DNA of 23,128 bases from DASXYU01 sp036502295 (GCA_036502295.1 DASXYU010000117.1:1-23128), one strand, 5' to 3'. Shown: positions 1 through 7,663, counted from the first letter of the stretch. The notes: generated from the letters alone by a model not told the origin. Program-made: numbers and translations.

Positions 1-558
1 CGATCACGGCCTGCGCCGCCGTGCCCAGCGCCGCCGCGCTTGGCGTCGCGGCCGGCGCCGCCGCGCTTGGCGTCGCGGCCGCCGAGGTCTTCCAGCTCTT
101 CGGCCTCGAGGCCGGCGCGGGTGCGCTCGGCCCGCGGCAGCGTGCCCTTGGCCTCCGTCGGGATGTCGAGCTCCAGGTAGAGGTGCGGCGACGTCGAATA
201 CGTCTCGACCAGCTCGTGCATCGGCAGGTCGAGCTTGTCGCAGATCAGCTTCCAACGCGGGATGTCGTCCCAGTCCACGAAGGTGATCGCGGTACCCGAA
301 GCACCTGCGCGCGCGGTGCGGCCGATGCGGTGGACGTAGGTCATCTCGTCCTCGGGTGCCTGGTAATTGATCACGTGCGTGATGCCCTCGACGTCCAGGC
401 CGCGAGCGGCGACGTCGGTGGCGACAAGCACGTCGACCTTGCCGGAGCGGAACGCGCGCAGCGCCTGCTCACGCGCGCCCTGCCCGAGGTCGCCGTGGAC
501 GGCCGCCGCGGCGAAGCCGCGGTCGAGCAGGTCGTCGGCGACCTTGGCCGCGGTGCGC
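1..558 (-). pseudogene. C-terminal fragment of a DEAD-box RNA helicase (copy A), inverted and cut off at both ends
   Basis: Read on the minus strand from about 558 down to 1, this is an open helicase C-terminal domain. It begins at RTAAKVADDLLDRG and contains motif V (VATDVAARGLD), motif VI (HRIGRTARAG) and WDDIPRWKLICDKLDLP, then an alanine/glycine/arginine-rich tail that runs off the left edge. Over the 157 residues from KVADDL to DLGGR it differs from the plus-strand copy (553-1578) at 17 positions, 16 of them after motif VI or near it, so it is a paralogue and not an exact duplicate. The Q motif, Walker A, DEAD box and SAT motif are all missing because the sequence switches abruptly to the opposite-strand copy at about 553-558. 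It has no start codon or ribosome site of its own. It is either the debris of a rearrangement or one side of an assembly chimera. Confidence 0.85.
28..81 (-). repeat. Two perfect tandem copies of a 27-bp unit in the helicase tail
   Basis: Positions 28-54 and 55-81 are identical. In the minus-strand helicase frame each unit encodes nine residues, DAKRGGAGR with phase shift, giving a repeated basic/glycine tail. Such basic tails in DEAD-box helicases usually help bind RNA. The other helicase copy (553-1578) has a different serine/glycine/arginine-rich tail without this repeat. Confidence 0.85.
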
Positions 559-1578
559 ATCCTGGTGCTCGATGAGGCGGACGAGATGCTCGACCTCGGC
601 TTCCTCCCCGATATCGAAAAGCTGCTCGCGATGGTGCCGGACGGTCGGCAGACGATGCTCTTCTCGGCCACCATGCCGGGCCCGATCGTGGCGCTCGCGC
701 GCCAGTTCCTGAACCAGCCGATCCAGATCCGCGCCGAGCAGGCCACCGAGAAGCCGCGCACCGACCACATCGAGCAGTTCGTCTACCGCGCGCACGCCAT
801 GGACAAGGTCGAGGTGCTCGCCCGCGTGCTGCAGGCCCGTGGCCGCGGCCTCACGATGATCTTCACCCGCACCAAGCGCACCGCCCAGAAGGTCGCCGAC
901 GACCTCGCCGACCGCGGATTCGCCGCTGCCGCCGTGCACGGCGACCTCGGCCAGGGCGCCCGCGAGCAGGCCCTGCGCGCCTTCCGTTCCGGCAAGGTCG
1001 ACGTGCTCGTCGCCACCGACGTCGCCGCCCGCGGCCTGGACGTCGAAGGCATCACCCACGTCATCAACTACCAGGCACCTGAGGACGAGATGACCTACGT
1101 CCACCGCATCGGCCGCACTGCGCGCGCCGGCGCGACGGGCAAAGCCGTCACGCTGGTCGATTGGGACGACATCCCGCGCTGGAAGCTGATCTGCGACAAG
1201 CTCGACCTGCCGTTCCACGAGCCGGTGGAGACCTACTCGACCAGCCAGCACCTCTTCCTCGAACTCGACATTCCCGCCGAGGCGAAGGGCGTGCTGCCCA
1301 AGGCCGACCAGACTCGGGCCGGCCTCGGGGCAGAGGTGATCGAGGACCTCGGTGGCCGCGCTCCGAAGAAGCCGGCCAGCAACGACCGTGACCGCGGCCG
1401 CTCGCGCGGCGGGTCGGGTTCCCGGTCCGGTTCCGGGGCGGGTTCAGCACCGAACACAGAACGATCCGCTACAAAGTCCAGTGACGGGCACGCTGCCGTC
1501 CGCTCGGCCCCGCGCAACCGCAACCGAAAGAGGACCCGACGTGACGGATCAGCTGGCGGAGCAGGCACCGAAGCCTGA
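553..1578 (+). pseudogene. DEAD-box RNA helicase (copy B) lacking its N-terminal half
   Basis: The plus frame becomes helicase-like exactly at VRILVLDEADEMLDLGF, with motif II (DEAD) and then motif III (FSATMPG), IV (MIFTRTKRTAQKVADDL), V (VATDVAARGLD) and VI (HRIGRTARAG). A basic, glycine/serine-rich tail follows to TGA at 1576-1578. Upstream of 553 the same frame is only the antisense of copy A (PSTSRPRAATSVATST and similar), so the Q motif, Walker A and motifs Ia/Ib are absent. A complete family member would have roughly 170-200 more N-terminal residues. Without Walker A it cannot be an ATP-driven helicase. The frame stays intact for more than 340 codons, which suggests recent damage or an assembly artefact rather than long decay. 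The last 38 bp overlap the start of the next gene. Confidence 0.85.
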
Positions 1579-2854
1579 CCCGGCGCCGGAGGCGTCCAGG
1601 GACAAGGACGTGCAGGCCCGTTCGGCGTACGCCGCCAGCCTGCGGCGTCCTCGGATCCTCTACACCGCGGTCATCACGGCCGTCCTCGCGGCGCTCGTCG
1701 TCACCGTCGTGCTCGCCTACCAGCATGGCGAGGCAGCCCACACCAGCCTGCACGCCGTCAGCACGCCGCCTCCGGCGATCACGGTGCGGACGCCCGCCAA
1801 GTCCGTCACCCAGGCGTGGTCGAGCACCGATGCCGCGGCGATCGGCACTCCCTACTGGTCGGGCACCGTCGTGACGCACGACGCGCACACCGTCCGCGGG
1901 CGTAACGGCACGACCGGCGCCGAGACCTGGTCCTACACCCGGGATGACCGCACCCTCTGCACCGTCGTGCAGGACGCGGGCGTCACCCTCGCCCTCTACC
2001 GCGTCGGCGGCAATTGCGACGAGATGACGGCGCTCAACTCCAGCACGGGTGCGCGAAAGTGGACCCGCACTTATGACAAGGACGCCCAGCCGCTCAACGG
2101 CACGCCGCACGTGCTGATCAACAACTCGACGTTGGTGCTGTGGACGCCGACCGTCGTCTATGCCACCGCGGCCGACGACCCGCACGGTCTGGACCGCTGG
2201 CAGTTCCAGCGGCCCGGCTGCACGATCAACGGCGTCGCCTACGGAACCTCGGGCGCCCTCATCTCGACGACCTGCACAGGCGTGCAGTGCAAGACAGGCG
2301 AGAAGTTCTGCGGCGACGGACCCCAGTTGTTCCTCCGCAACGCCTACAACGGCCAGGACACCAGCAAGAGCGAGAATCCCGACATGATCACGTGGAGCCT
2401 GATGGGCTCGACACTCATGCCGGTCGCCGCCGACACCCAGATCGTGGCGAGCAGCGCGAAGCATCTCGCCGTCCTCGGGAGCAAGAGCGGCAAGACCGTG
2501 GCGACCACCGATCTCACCGATCCCGGACAGACAGCGGACGCGGTCGAGATCAGCAGCACCGAACTGGTCTGGACCGGCGGACGCACGTACTCGATCAGTG
2601 GGAACACCGAGGACTGGGACACCGCGATGAGGGCCCTGCCGACGATCTCCGGCAAGGACGGTGCCGATCCCGCCATCGACAGCGGAGTCTTCGCCGTCCC
2701 CGGTAAGAGCGGTATCGATCTCCTCGATCTCGTCGAGGGCACCGTGAAGCGCAGCGTCACCGTGAACGGCGGAACAATCCCGGACGGAGCGCGCGCCTGG
2801 CCCTACGGAACGGGCTTCCTCGTCGCGGGTGAGCAGACCAGCGTCTGGCGCTAG
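1541..2854 (+). CDS. Membrane-anchored PQQ-like beta-propeller protein
   Basis: A 437-residue protein. I chose GTG 1541 (VTDQLAEQAPK) because an AAGAGGA Shine-Dalgarno-like stretch lies about 8 bases upstream; a longer in-frame extension would only read through the helicase tail. Residues about 1-40 are cytoplasmic and proline-rich. One membrane segment follows (about 41-64, ILYTAVITAVLAALVVTVVLAY), then an extracytoplasmic domain with repeated W-containing blades typical of PQQ-like propellers (GTTGAETWSYTRDD, NSSTGARKWTRTYD, TISGKDGADPA). It carries several cysteines (TLCTVV, GGNCDEM, PGCTI, TTCTG, VQCKTGEKFCGDG) that could form disulfides outside the cell. Such proteins often scaffold envelope complexes, but no substrate can be read from the sequence. 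The partial gene at 22695-23128 is of the same broad family. Confidence 0.85.
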   Translation: MTDQLAEQAPKPDPAPEASRDKDVQARSAYAASLRRPRILYTAVITAVLAALVVTVVLAYQHGEAAHTSLHAVSTPPPAITVRTPAKSVTQAWSSTDAAAIGTPYWSGTVVTHDAHTVRGRNGTTGAETWSYTRDDRTLCTVVQDAGVTLALYRVGGNCDEMTALNSSTGARKWTRTYDKDAQPLNGTPHVLINNSTLVLWTPTVVYATAADDPHGLDRWQFQRPGCTINGVAYGTSGALISTTCTGVQCKTGEKFCGDGPQLFLRNAYNGQDTSKSENPDMITWSLMGSTLMPVAADTQIVASSAKHLAVLGSKSGKTVATTDLTDPGQTADAVEISSTELVWTGGRTYSISGNTEDWDTAMRALPTISGKDGADPAIDSGVFAVPGKSGIDLLDLVEGTVKRSVTVNGGTIPDGARAWPYGTGFLVAGEQTSVWR

Positions 2855-3636
2855 CGAGCGTGGCGCCGCCAGCGCCGCTTCGTACGTCCTTCATCGCGTA
2901 GCACCTCGAACGCCAGACGCGGGTTGTCGGTGGTGAAGGCCCAATAGCGGGGATCACGTGCGACCTTGCGCATCATCTTGGCGCGGTTGATCGTCCAGAC
3001 GAGCACCGGGAACCCGTGGTGATGCGCCCAACGCAGCGTCAGCGCACGCGACACGCGGTAGTTCATCGCCAGCGCCGTCGGGTTGCAGTGCTTCACCCGC
3101 CGGCCGGGACGCAGGTCTCCGTAGGCGATCGCGAGCACCTTCCACCACGGCATCCCGTGCATGCCCCGCCCGAGGGAGAGCGCGACGTGCAGGTGCGGAC
3201 GTGCCTCGCGCACCTTGCGCACGCTCTCCTCCTGCAGCGTGGTGAGGACGAAGCCGTCAACGCCGAGGACGTGCTCGCAGAGGTCGGCGAGTTCGATCTC
3301 CAGCCGCGCGTCCTTCATGTCGACGTGCGCGCGGGCCCGACCGCGGAGCAGGTTGAGCACCTCCTTCACGTCGACCGCGTCGGGGGCGTAGAGCCGCAGT
3401 TGCGCGTAGGTGAGGTTCTCGACGGGGACGAGCTTGCCCTCCACCCAGGCGGCGTGGTCATGCCACGTGACGAAGCGGCCGTCGGCGGTGACCCGGACGT
3501 CGAACTCGACGAGATCGACTCCCAGCGCCGTGGCTGCCCGCACCGCGTCGAGGCTGTTCGGCGCGTTGGTTGCCTCGGGACCGCCGCGATGGGCGGAGAC
3601 CAGCGGCAAACCGTCGGGACGACGGTCGTAGAACAT
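2851..3636 (-). CDS. Glycerophosphodiester phosphodiesterase family protein
   Basis: A 261-residue TIM-barrel protein of the GDPD family, which hydrolyses glycerophosphodiesters to glycerol-3-phosphate and an alcohol. Visible motifs: HRGG (His16-Arg17), VEFDV (Glu44, Asp46), TWHDH (His59) and HVDMK (Asp106, Lys108), matching the expected catalytic histidines and metal ligands. The third acidic ligand is Asp where many family members have Glu, and the usual PEN motif after HRG reads APNS, so the active site is slightly unusual. No signal peptide is evident, suggesting a cytoplasmic enzyme. ATG at 3634-3636 lies 5 bp after the stop of the RecB-like gene, so the two are probably co-transcribed. 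The C-terminus is strongly basic (RTKRRWRRHAR). Its TAG stop overlaps the convergent gene's TAG within a single CTAG. Confidence 0.9.
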   Translation of the reverse strand: MFYDRRPDGLPLVSAHRGGPEATNAPNSLDAVRAATALGVDLVEFDVRVTADGRFVTWHDHAAWVEGKLVPVENLTYAQLRLYAPDAVDVKEVLNLLRGRARAHVDMKDARLEIELADLCEHVLGVDGFVLTTLQEESVRKVREARPHLHVALSLGRGMHGMPWWKVLAIAYGDLRPGRRVKHCNPTALAMNYRVSRALTLRWAHHHGFPVLVWTINRAKMMRKVARDPRYWAFTTDNPRLAFEVLRDEGRTKRRWRRHAR

Positions 3637-3641
3637 GCGGC

Positions 3642-4487
3642 CTACTCCCCCGCCTCGGCCAGCGCCGCCCACGGGTCCAGCTGGGAGGACGCGGCACGTC
3701 CTTCCGGGCAGGAGGGGCGGAAGTCGCACCAGGAACAACCGGGGCCGGTCGCGACGGGGAAGACGTCGTCGGGATCTGCGCCCGATTCCATGGTGTCGGT
3801 CGCCGCCTGAATGTCATCCGCGGTGGCCTCCGCGCGGGCGACATGGCGCGCGAGGGTCTCCTCGGTGTGCTCGAACGCCACGACGTCGCCCGTCGGCAGG
3901 TGGTGCAGCTCGACGCGGTGGCAGTCGCGCCGCAGCGAACGACGCGCTGCAAGGACGTAGAGCGCCAGCGCCTGCGAGGTGCGCGCATCATCCGCCCCGA
4001 TGCCCCGACGCCCCGTCTTGTAGTCGACGATGACGATCTCCGCGGGGCGCTCGTCGATGCGGTCGATGCGGCCGCTCAGCGCGAGGTGGCCGACGGGTGC
4101 ACCCACGGTCCGCTCGACCCCGAGCGGTTCGTGGGCGGGGTCGACGTCCTCGAGATACTGCCGCACCCATCCGGCGGTGATGCGGCGATGGCGTGTGGAC
4201 TGTGCCTCATCCCGAAAGCCCGCTCTCCCCCAGCTGCGTTCGACGAGTTCCGCCCCGCGCTGCGGCGTGCGCTGCGCGAGCGGCTCGTTCCACCAGGTCG
4301 CCAACGCGAGGTGGGCAACAGCGCCGACGGTGTTGTGCGCCCACGCGGGTCCCTTCGGCGGCGTGGGGCGGTCGAGATAGGTGAAGCGGTAGCGGCGGGG
4401 GCAGTCGAAGGCCGCCAGCCGCGACGGCGTGCAGCTGAAGAGCCTCGTGGGCATGCCGCCGAGCGTCAGCTGGTCAGCGCTGCTCAT
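3642..4487 (-). CDS. RecB-family PD-(D/E)XK nuclease with a predicted Fe-S cluster
   Basis: A 281-residue single-domain nuclease resembling the RecB C-terminal/Cas4/AddB group. It has a conserved N-terminal cysteine (FDCPRRY), a helical histidine motif (GAVAHLA), the catalytic core GRIDRID followed by IVDYKTG, and a C-terminal cysteine cluster CSWCDFRPSC. The N-terminal cysteine plus the C-terminal CxxCx5C pattern is the usual 4Fe-4S cradle of these nucleases. It probably processes single-stranded or end-resected DNA in repair; its partner is unknown. ATG 4487 (MSSADQLTL) overlaps the 3' end of the upstream gene by 14 bp, which suggests translational coupling. Longer upstream starts would only read through that gene in another frame. 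Confidence 0.9.
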   Translation of the reverse strand: MSSADQLTLGGMPTRLFSCTPSRLAAFDCPRRYRFTYLDRPTPPKGPAWAHNTVGAVAHLALATWWNEPLAQRTPQRGAELVERSWGRAGFRDEAQSTRHRRITAGWVRQYLEDVDPAHEPLGVERTVGAPVGHLALSGRIDRIDERPAEIVIVDYKTGRRGIGADDARTSQALALYVLAARRSLRRDCHRVELHHLPTGDVVAFEHTEETLARHVARAEATADDIQAATDTMESGADPDDVFPVATGPGCSWCDFRPSCPEGRAASSQLDPWAALAEAGE

Positions 4488-5196
4488 CGTCGTCCCCGGC
4501 AGCGTCGTCCCCGGCAGCGTCGTCCCCGTCCTCAGCATCGGCGTCGGTGAGCCACTCGGGGAGGTTCTCGCGCACCGGTTCGACGCCACGGGCCCGCACC
4601 GTCCTGCGCACAAAGGCGGCGAAGGCGCCGATGCCCGCGACGCCGACCACTGCAGCGGCGGCCATCCAGAGCCACGCGGTCAGGTCGTGGCTCTTGTGGT
4701 GCGCCAGGGCGCTGGCGCAGCTCGACTCACCCTTGTCCGGGGGCAGGTCCGACAGCTTCGTCGTGAATTCAGCGAGCAGCGCCTGCGTGTCCGGGCGCGT
4801 GCCCACGACATCGTCGAGCACCTCACCGGCCGCGTAGTCGGCCCCGCCTTTGCAGAAGGACGTCGAGTCGCTCACCGCATGAAAGTCCGCGACGCCGGAG
4901 GTGTCGACGAGGACGATTCCCACCGTCGGTGTGACGCTGCCCAGTTCGGACTTGAGCTGAGCCGCGAGCTTTCCCGCGTTGTCGACCTCGTCCTCGGCGA
5001 AGACAGCGATGCGCGGCGCAGTGCCGACGGTCCCGGGTCCGGCAGGCACCTCGAATCCGAGTGATTGCGCGGCAGTGCTCACGTAGATCGAGCTGAGGCT
5101 CAGGGTGGCGGCGGCATCACCGGCCGGGTCCGCAAATGCCGGAGCCATGACGGCGAAGGTCGCTACCCCCAGGACCGCGATAACCGACCGACGCAC
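4474..5196 (-). CDS. Predicted secreted, membrane-anchored protein of unknown function
   Basis: A 240-residue protein with GTG start at 5196. Residues 1-22 look like a Sec signal peptide (RRSVIAVLGVATFAVMAPAFADPA). An extracytoplasmic region of about 140 residues follows, including a beta-alpha-looking stretch (PRIAVFAEDEVDN, VGIVLVDTSG) and two cysteines (TSFCKG, ESSCAS). A transmembrane helix lies near residues 170-192 (WLWMAAAAVVGVAGIGAFAAF), and the cytoplasmic tail ends in a very acidic repeat (DDAAGDDAAGDDD). The fold of the external domain is not one I can name. It lies 18 bp downstream of the PHP gene and overlaps the RecB-like gene, so it is part of that operon, though its topology suggests an envelope role. 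Confidence 0.8.
   Translation of the reverse strand: MRRSVIAVLGVATFAVMAPAFADPAGDAAATLSLSSIYVSTAAQSLGFEVPAGPGTVGTAPRIAVFAEDEVDNAGKLAAQLKSELGSVTPTVGIVLVDTSGVADFHAVSDSTSFCKGGADYAAGEVLDDVVGTRPDTQALLAEFTTKLSDLPPDKGESSCASALAHHKSHDLTAWLWMAAAAVVGVAGIGAFAAFVRRTVRARGVEPVRENLPEWLTDADAEDGDDAAGDDAAGDDDEQR
4488..4528 (-). repeat. 15-bp tandem repeat, about 2.7 copies, encoding DDAAG units
   Basis: The unit CGTCGTCCCCGGCAG repeats at 4488-4502 and 4503-4517, with a partial third copy to 4528. It is in frame and encodes the acidic DDAAG repeats at the C-terminus of the membrane protein, directly beside the start codon of the overlapping nuclease gene. Confidence 0.9.
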
Positions 5197-5214
5197 GCCG
5201 TCACCGTATAGGGC

Positions 5215-6075
5215 TCAGTCGGAGACGGGCGGCAATGCCGTGCCGAAGGCGAGCAGCGCCTCATACGACTCGGTCGATGTCGTGCAGATCCCGAGATCGT
5301 TATGCGTCTTGTTGCTGCCGTGATAATCCGAGGCGCCGGTGAGGACGAGGCCGAGTTCACCGCCCAGCGCCGCGATGTGGGCGCGCGATTCCGCATCGTG
5401 ATCGGGGTGGTCGCGCTCGATGCCCTGCAACCCCGCCTCGGTCATCGTGCGGATCGCCGCGTCGTCCACCACCGGTCCACGGCGCCACGCAAGAGGGTGT
5501 GCGAAGACCGTGACCCCGCCGGCGTCACGGATCAGCCGGATCATCTCCAGGACGTCGGTGTTCCGCTTGCCGACGTGATACGTCGAGGTATGCGCGAGCA
5601 GGTCGGCGAAGACGGCGTCAACGCTCGGCGCCACTCCGGCCTGGACCAACGCCCGGGCGACGTGAGGACGCCCGACCGGGCCGCCGGCGGCAAGTTCCTC
5701 GACCTGCTGCCAGGAGATCGGATAGCCGTCGGCAACGAGGCGGGCCACCATTCGCCGAGCCCGTGCAGTGCGCGCGTCGTGCTGCTTGCCCTGCTCCGCG
5801 AGCAGTCCGGGGTGTGCCGGGTCGAAGAGATAGCCGAGCAGGTGCAGGTTCACGCCGTGAGCGCCGGGGGCTTCGTAGACGCAGCTGAACTCCGCGCCCC
5901 TGACGACAGTGAGGCCGGCCGGGCGCGCCGCGAGTGCGCTCGCCCAGCCGGCCGTCGTGTCGTGGTCGGTGATGGCGATGACGTCCAAACCCGCGGCTGC
6001 AGCCGCCCGCACGAGCGCGCCGGGGTCATCCGTCCCGTCCGAGGCGGTGCTGTGGGCGTGGAGGTCGATCAACAC
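5215..6075 (-). CDS. PHP-domain phosphoesterase (TrpH / RNase AM-like)
   Basis: A 286-residue PHP metal-dependent phosphoesterase. Metal-binding motifs appear in order: LHAHSTASDGT (His6, His8, Asp13), ITDHDT, RGAEFSC, VFAHPLAW and GASDYHG. Length and motif order match the stand-alone YciV/TrpH group, whose E. coli member is RNase AM, a 5'-3' exonuclease also acting on 3',5'-bisphosphonucleotides; whether this protein has that activity is inference. GTG at 6075 gives MLIDLHAHS, the usual family N-terminus, and sits 22 bp after the MaoC-like stop. No strong Shine-Dalgarno is visible, so the start could be translationally coupled; TTG 6072 is an alternative. It heads the tight phosphoesterase/nuclease part of the minus-strand operon. 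Confidence 0.9.
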   Translation of the reverse strand: MLIDLHAHSTASDGTDDPGALVRAAAAAGLDVIAITDHDTTAGWASALAARPAGLTVVRGAEFSCVYEAPGAHGVNLHLLGYLFDPAHPGLLAEQGKQHDARTARARRMVARLVADGYPISWQQVEELAAGGPVGRPHVARALVQAGVAPSVDAVFADLLAHTSTYHVGKRNTDVLEMIRLIRDAGGVTVFAHPLAWRRGPVVDDAAIRTMTEAGLQGIERDHPDHDAESRAHIAALGGELGLVLTGASDYHGSNKTHNDLGICTTSTESYEALLAFGTALPPVSD

Positions 6076-6097
6076 TGCAGATACTCGATCAGCGCGC

Positions 6098-6619
6098 CTA
6101 TCGGGCGTATTTCTCGCGGTCGGTCGGCTCGGGACGGCCCGGCTGCTCCCCACCACGCGCGTCGATGTACTCCTGCGTCGGGACCATCACCTTGCGGCGG
6201 AAGATGCAGACGACCTTGCCGTCCTGGTTGTAGCCAATGGTCTCGACGTAGACGACACCACGGTCGCTCTTGCTCTTGCTCGGTGTCTTGTCCAGTACGA
6301 CGGTCTCGCCGTAGATCGTGTCGCCGTGAAAGGTCGGTGCGACGTGGCGCAGTGACTCGACCTCGAGGTTCGCGATCGCCTTGCCGCTGACGTCCGCCAC
6401 TGACATACCCAGCAACAGCGAGTAGACGTAGTTACCGACGACGACGTTCTTGCCGAAGTCGGTCGTCTTCTCCGCGAAGTTCACGTCCAGGTGAAGCGGG
6501 TGGTGGTTCATGGTGAGCAGGCAGAACAAGTGGTCGTCGTACTCCGTGACCGTCTTGCCCGGCCAGTGCTTGTAGACCGCACCGACCTCGAACTCCTCGT
6601 AGTACCGACCGAACTGCAA
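6098..6619 (-). CDS. MaoC-family acyl-CoA hydratase
   Basis: A 173-residue single-hotdog MaoC-like protein. The hydratase loop appears as LLTMNHHPLHLD, a variant of the usual D-x4-NPxH motif with the aspartate position altered. This variant is typical of the mesaconyl/itaconyl-CoA hydratase-like branch rather than of classical (R)-enoyl-CoA hydratases. Later landmarks are VVGNYVYSLLLGMS and LRHVAPTFHGDTIYGE, both characteristic of the family. TTG at 6619 is chosen because AAGGAG lies 7 bases upstream and the protein starts MQFGRYYEEFEVG as homologues do. The C-terminal 20 residues are a charged tail. The gene is 57 bp downstream of the SUFU gene and may lead the operon that continues into PHP. 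Substrate unknown. Confidence 0.88.
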   Translation of the reverse strand: MQFGRYYEEFEVGAVYKHWPGKTVTEYDDHLFCLLTMNHHPLHLDVNFAEKTTDFGKNVVVGNYVYSLLLGMSVADVSGKAIANLEVESLRHVAPTFHGDTIYGETVVLDKTPSKSKSDRGVVYVETIGYNQDGKVVCIFRRKVMVPTQEYIDARGGEQPGRPEPTDREKYAR

Positions 6620-6676
6620 CGTCTTCTCCTTCTCCTCGACCGACGGCCTCCACAGCCGACGGCCCGATTCTGGCAG

Positions 6677-7243
6677 TCAGCTCAGATCGACGGCAGCGCG
6701 GGTCAGATCGAGTAGATCGGTGCCGTGCCCAACCCAGCGTTGCGCGAGTTCGGCGCCGCCATGCACCCGTGCCCAGGCCAGCTCGTTCGACAGCGCGGGA
6801 ACGACCTCGAGGAAGTCGACGCCCTCGGCCGGCGGGATCGAGGACGTCCTCACCAGGACGCCGGTACAGGCACTGCGGGGGGCGAGCGCCTCACCGAGGT
6901 CGACCGTCATCCCGTCGGTGTAGACGACGCCCTCGACGGCGGGGCCGGCAGCGAGGACGGCGAACTTGCGCCAGACCTCGGTGAACCTGTCGATCTCGTC
7001 GCGGACGAAGAGGGCGAGCTCCGCCCGCGGCCCCGCATTGCTGAGTTCGAAGGAGTCTGCGGGCGTCATCGGCAGCGACGACATGCCCAGACTCACGTAG
7101 GCGCGCTCCCCCGGGACGGGCTCGAACCGCAGGATTTCGATCGGGTCGACGCCGACGAAGGAGACCGAGGCCCTGGAGGGGCGATGCCCGAAATGGTCGG
7201 CGAGTGCCGCATCGAGGAGTGCGAGGAGAGCCGGATCCGCCAC
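6677..7243 (-). CDS. Suppressor-of-fused (SUFU) domain protein
   Basis: A 188-residue protein whose C-terminal half carries the bacterial SUFU signature (FLEVVPALSNELAWARVHG). The N-terminal half contains VYLGM-like and ELSNAGPRAELALFV segments usual for the family. GTG at 7243 is supported by AGGG about 8 bases upstream. It follows the WXG100 gene by 21 bp on the same strand, so co-transcription is likely. Comparative genomics by Aravind and colleagues places the SUFU superfamily among recurrent immunity proteins of polymorphic toxin systems. Next to a type VII substrate and ATPase an immunity or chaperone role is plausible, but no toxin gene is visible here. Stand-alone SUFU genes are also common in actinobacteria, so neighbourhood may be coincidence. 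Confidence 0.85.
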   Translation of the reverse strand: MADPALLALLDAALADHFGHRPSRASVSFVGVDPIEILRFEPVPGERAYVSLGMSSLPMTPADSFELSNAGPRAELALFVRDEIDRFTEVWRKFAVLAAGPAVEGVVYTDGMTVDLGEALAPRSACTGVLVRTSSIPPAEGVDFLEVVPALSNELAWARVHGGAELAQRWVGHGTDLLDLTRAAVDLS

Positions 7244-7264
7244 TCGCGCACCCTACGTGACCGC

Positions 7265-7555
7265 TCAGCGGAAGCTGGCCGCGATCTGCGACTCGACGTC
7301 GGCGTAGGCGGTTCCGGCGCGGTTCAGCAGCTGCCCGATGCCCTCCAGCGCGTCTGACATCCCCTTGGCGTGTTGGTCGAACTGCTCGTAGAGCGCTGCG
7401 AACTGGGTGGCCGCGCCCCCCGACCACTCGGAGCCGAAGAGCGGGGCAAGCTGCGTCTTCAACGACACGTGCTGGCCGCGCACGTCGCCGCTGACGCGTG
7501 CGACCGTGCCGCTCATCGACTGCAGTTGTGCTGGAGTAACCCGGAAGCCCGACAT
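7265..7555 (-). CDS. WXG100-family type VII secretion protein (ESAT-6-like)
   Basis: A 96-residue helical hairpin protein of the classic WXG100 size. The turn carries W44-S45-G46 (SEWSGG) and the C-terminal helix carries Y84-x3-E88 (YADVE), the combined WxG plus YxxxD/E signature recognised by EccC-type ATPases. ATG at 7555 has GAGAGGA about 7 bases upstream. The gene is transcribed divergently from the large ATPase gene at 7715, which is very probably its secretion motor, and is followed by the SUFU gene. Only one WXG100 gene is present, so it would act as a homodimer rather than an EsxA/EsxB heterodimer. No EccB, EccD, EccE or mycosin gene is visible in the window. Confidence 0.93.
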   Translation of the reverse strand: MSGFRVTPAQLQSMSGTVARVSGDVRGQHVSLKTQLAPLFGSEWSGGAATQFAALYEQFDQHAKGMSDALEGIGQLLNRAGTAYADVESQIAASFR

Positions 7556-7635
7556 GGACTCGTCCTCTCGTGAAGGGTGGAAGTGACCCGAACCATAGGA
7601 CGATTCGCCGGCGCCGGTGGCCGAGGACGACGCTG

Positions 7636-7663
7636 CTGTGGATAGCGGATTGGTCATCCACAG
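7636..7663. promoter_or_regulatory. Inverted repeat with two DnaA-box-like arms between WXG100 and ATPase genes
   Basis: CTGTGGAT (7636-7643) and ATCCACAG (7656-7663) form a perfect 8-bp inverted repeat with a 12-base centre, 51 bp ahead of the ATPase start. Both arms extend to near-matches of the DnaA box TTATCCACA: CTATCCACA on the minus strand and TCATCCACA on the plus strand. In the 159-bp divergent region this is the clearest candidate operator. TATGGT near 7595-7600 on the minus strand is a possible -10 for the WXG100 gene, without a clear -35. Confidence 0.4.

Noticed and set aside
28..81. CRISPR-like array
   Set aside because: Direct tandem copies without spacers, inside a coding tail; no cas genes nearby (the RecB-like nuclease has Cas4-like motifs but stands alone).
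367..552. Plus-strand reading frame continuing upstream of the helicase as a possible N-terminal domain
   Set aside because: It is exactly the antisense of the opposite-strand helicase fragment, with low-complexity Ser/Thr/Arg/Pro composition and no family motifs.
5302..6390. 362-codon open frame on the plus strand
   Set aside because: Antisense to the PHP and MaoC-like genes, whose catalytic motifs are clear on the minus strand.
6098..6619. Relationship between the MaoC-like protein and the monooxygenase remnant because both begin MQFG
   Set aside because: The match is four residues only; the rest of the sequences belong to unrelated folds.
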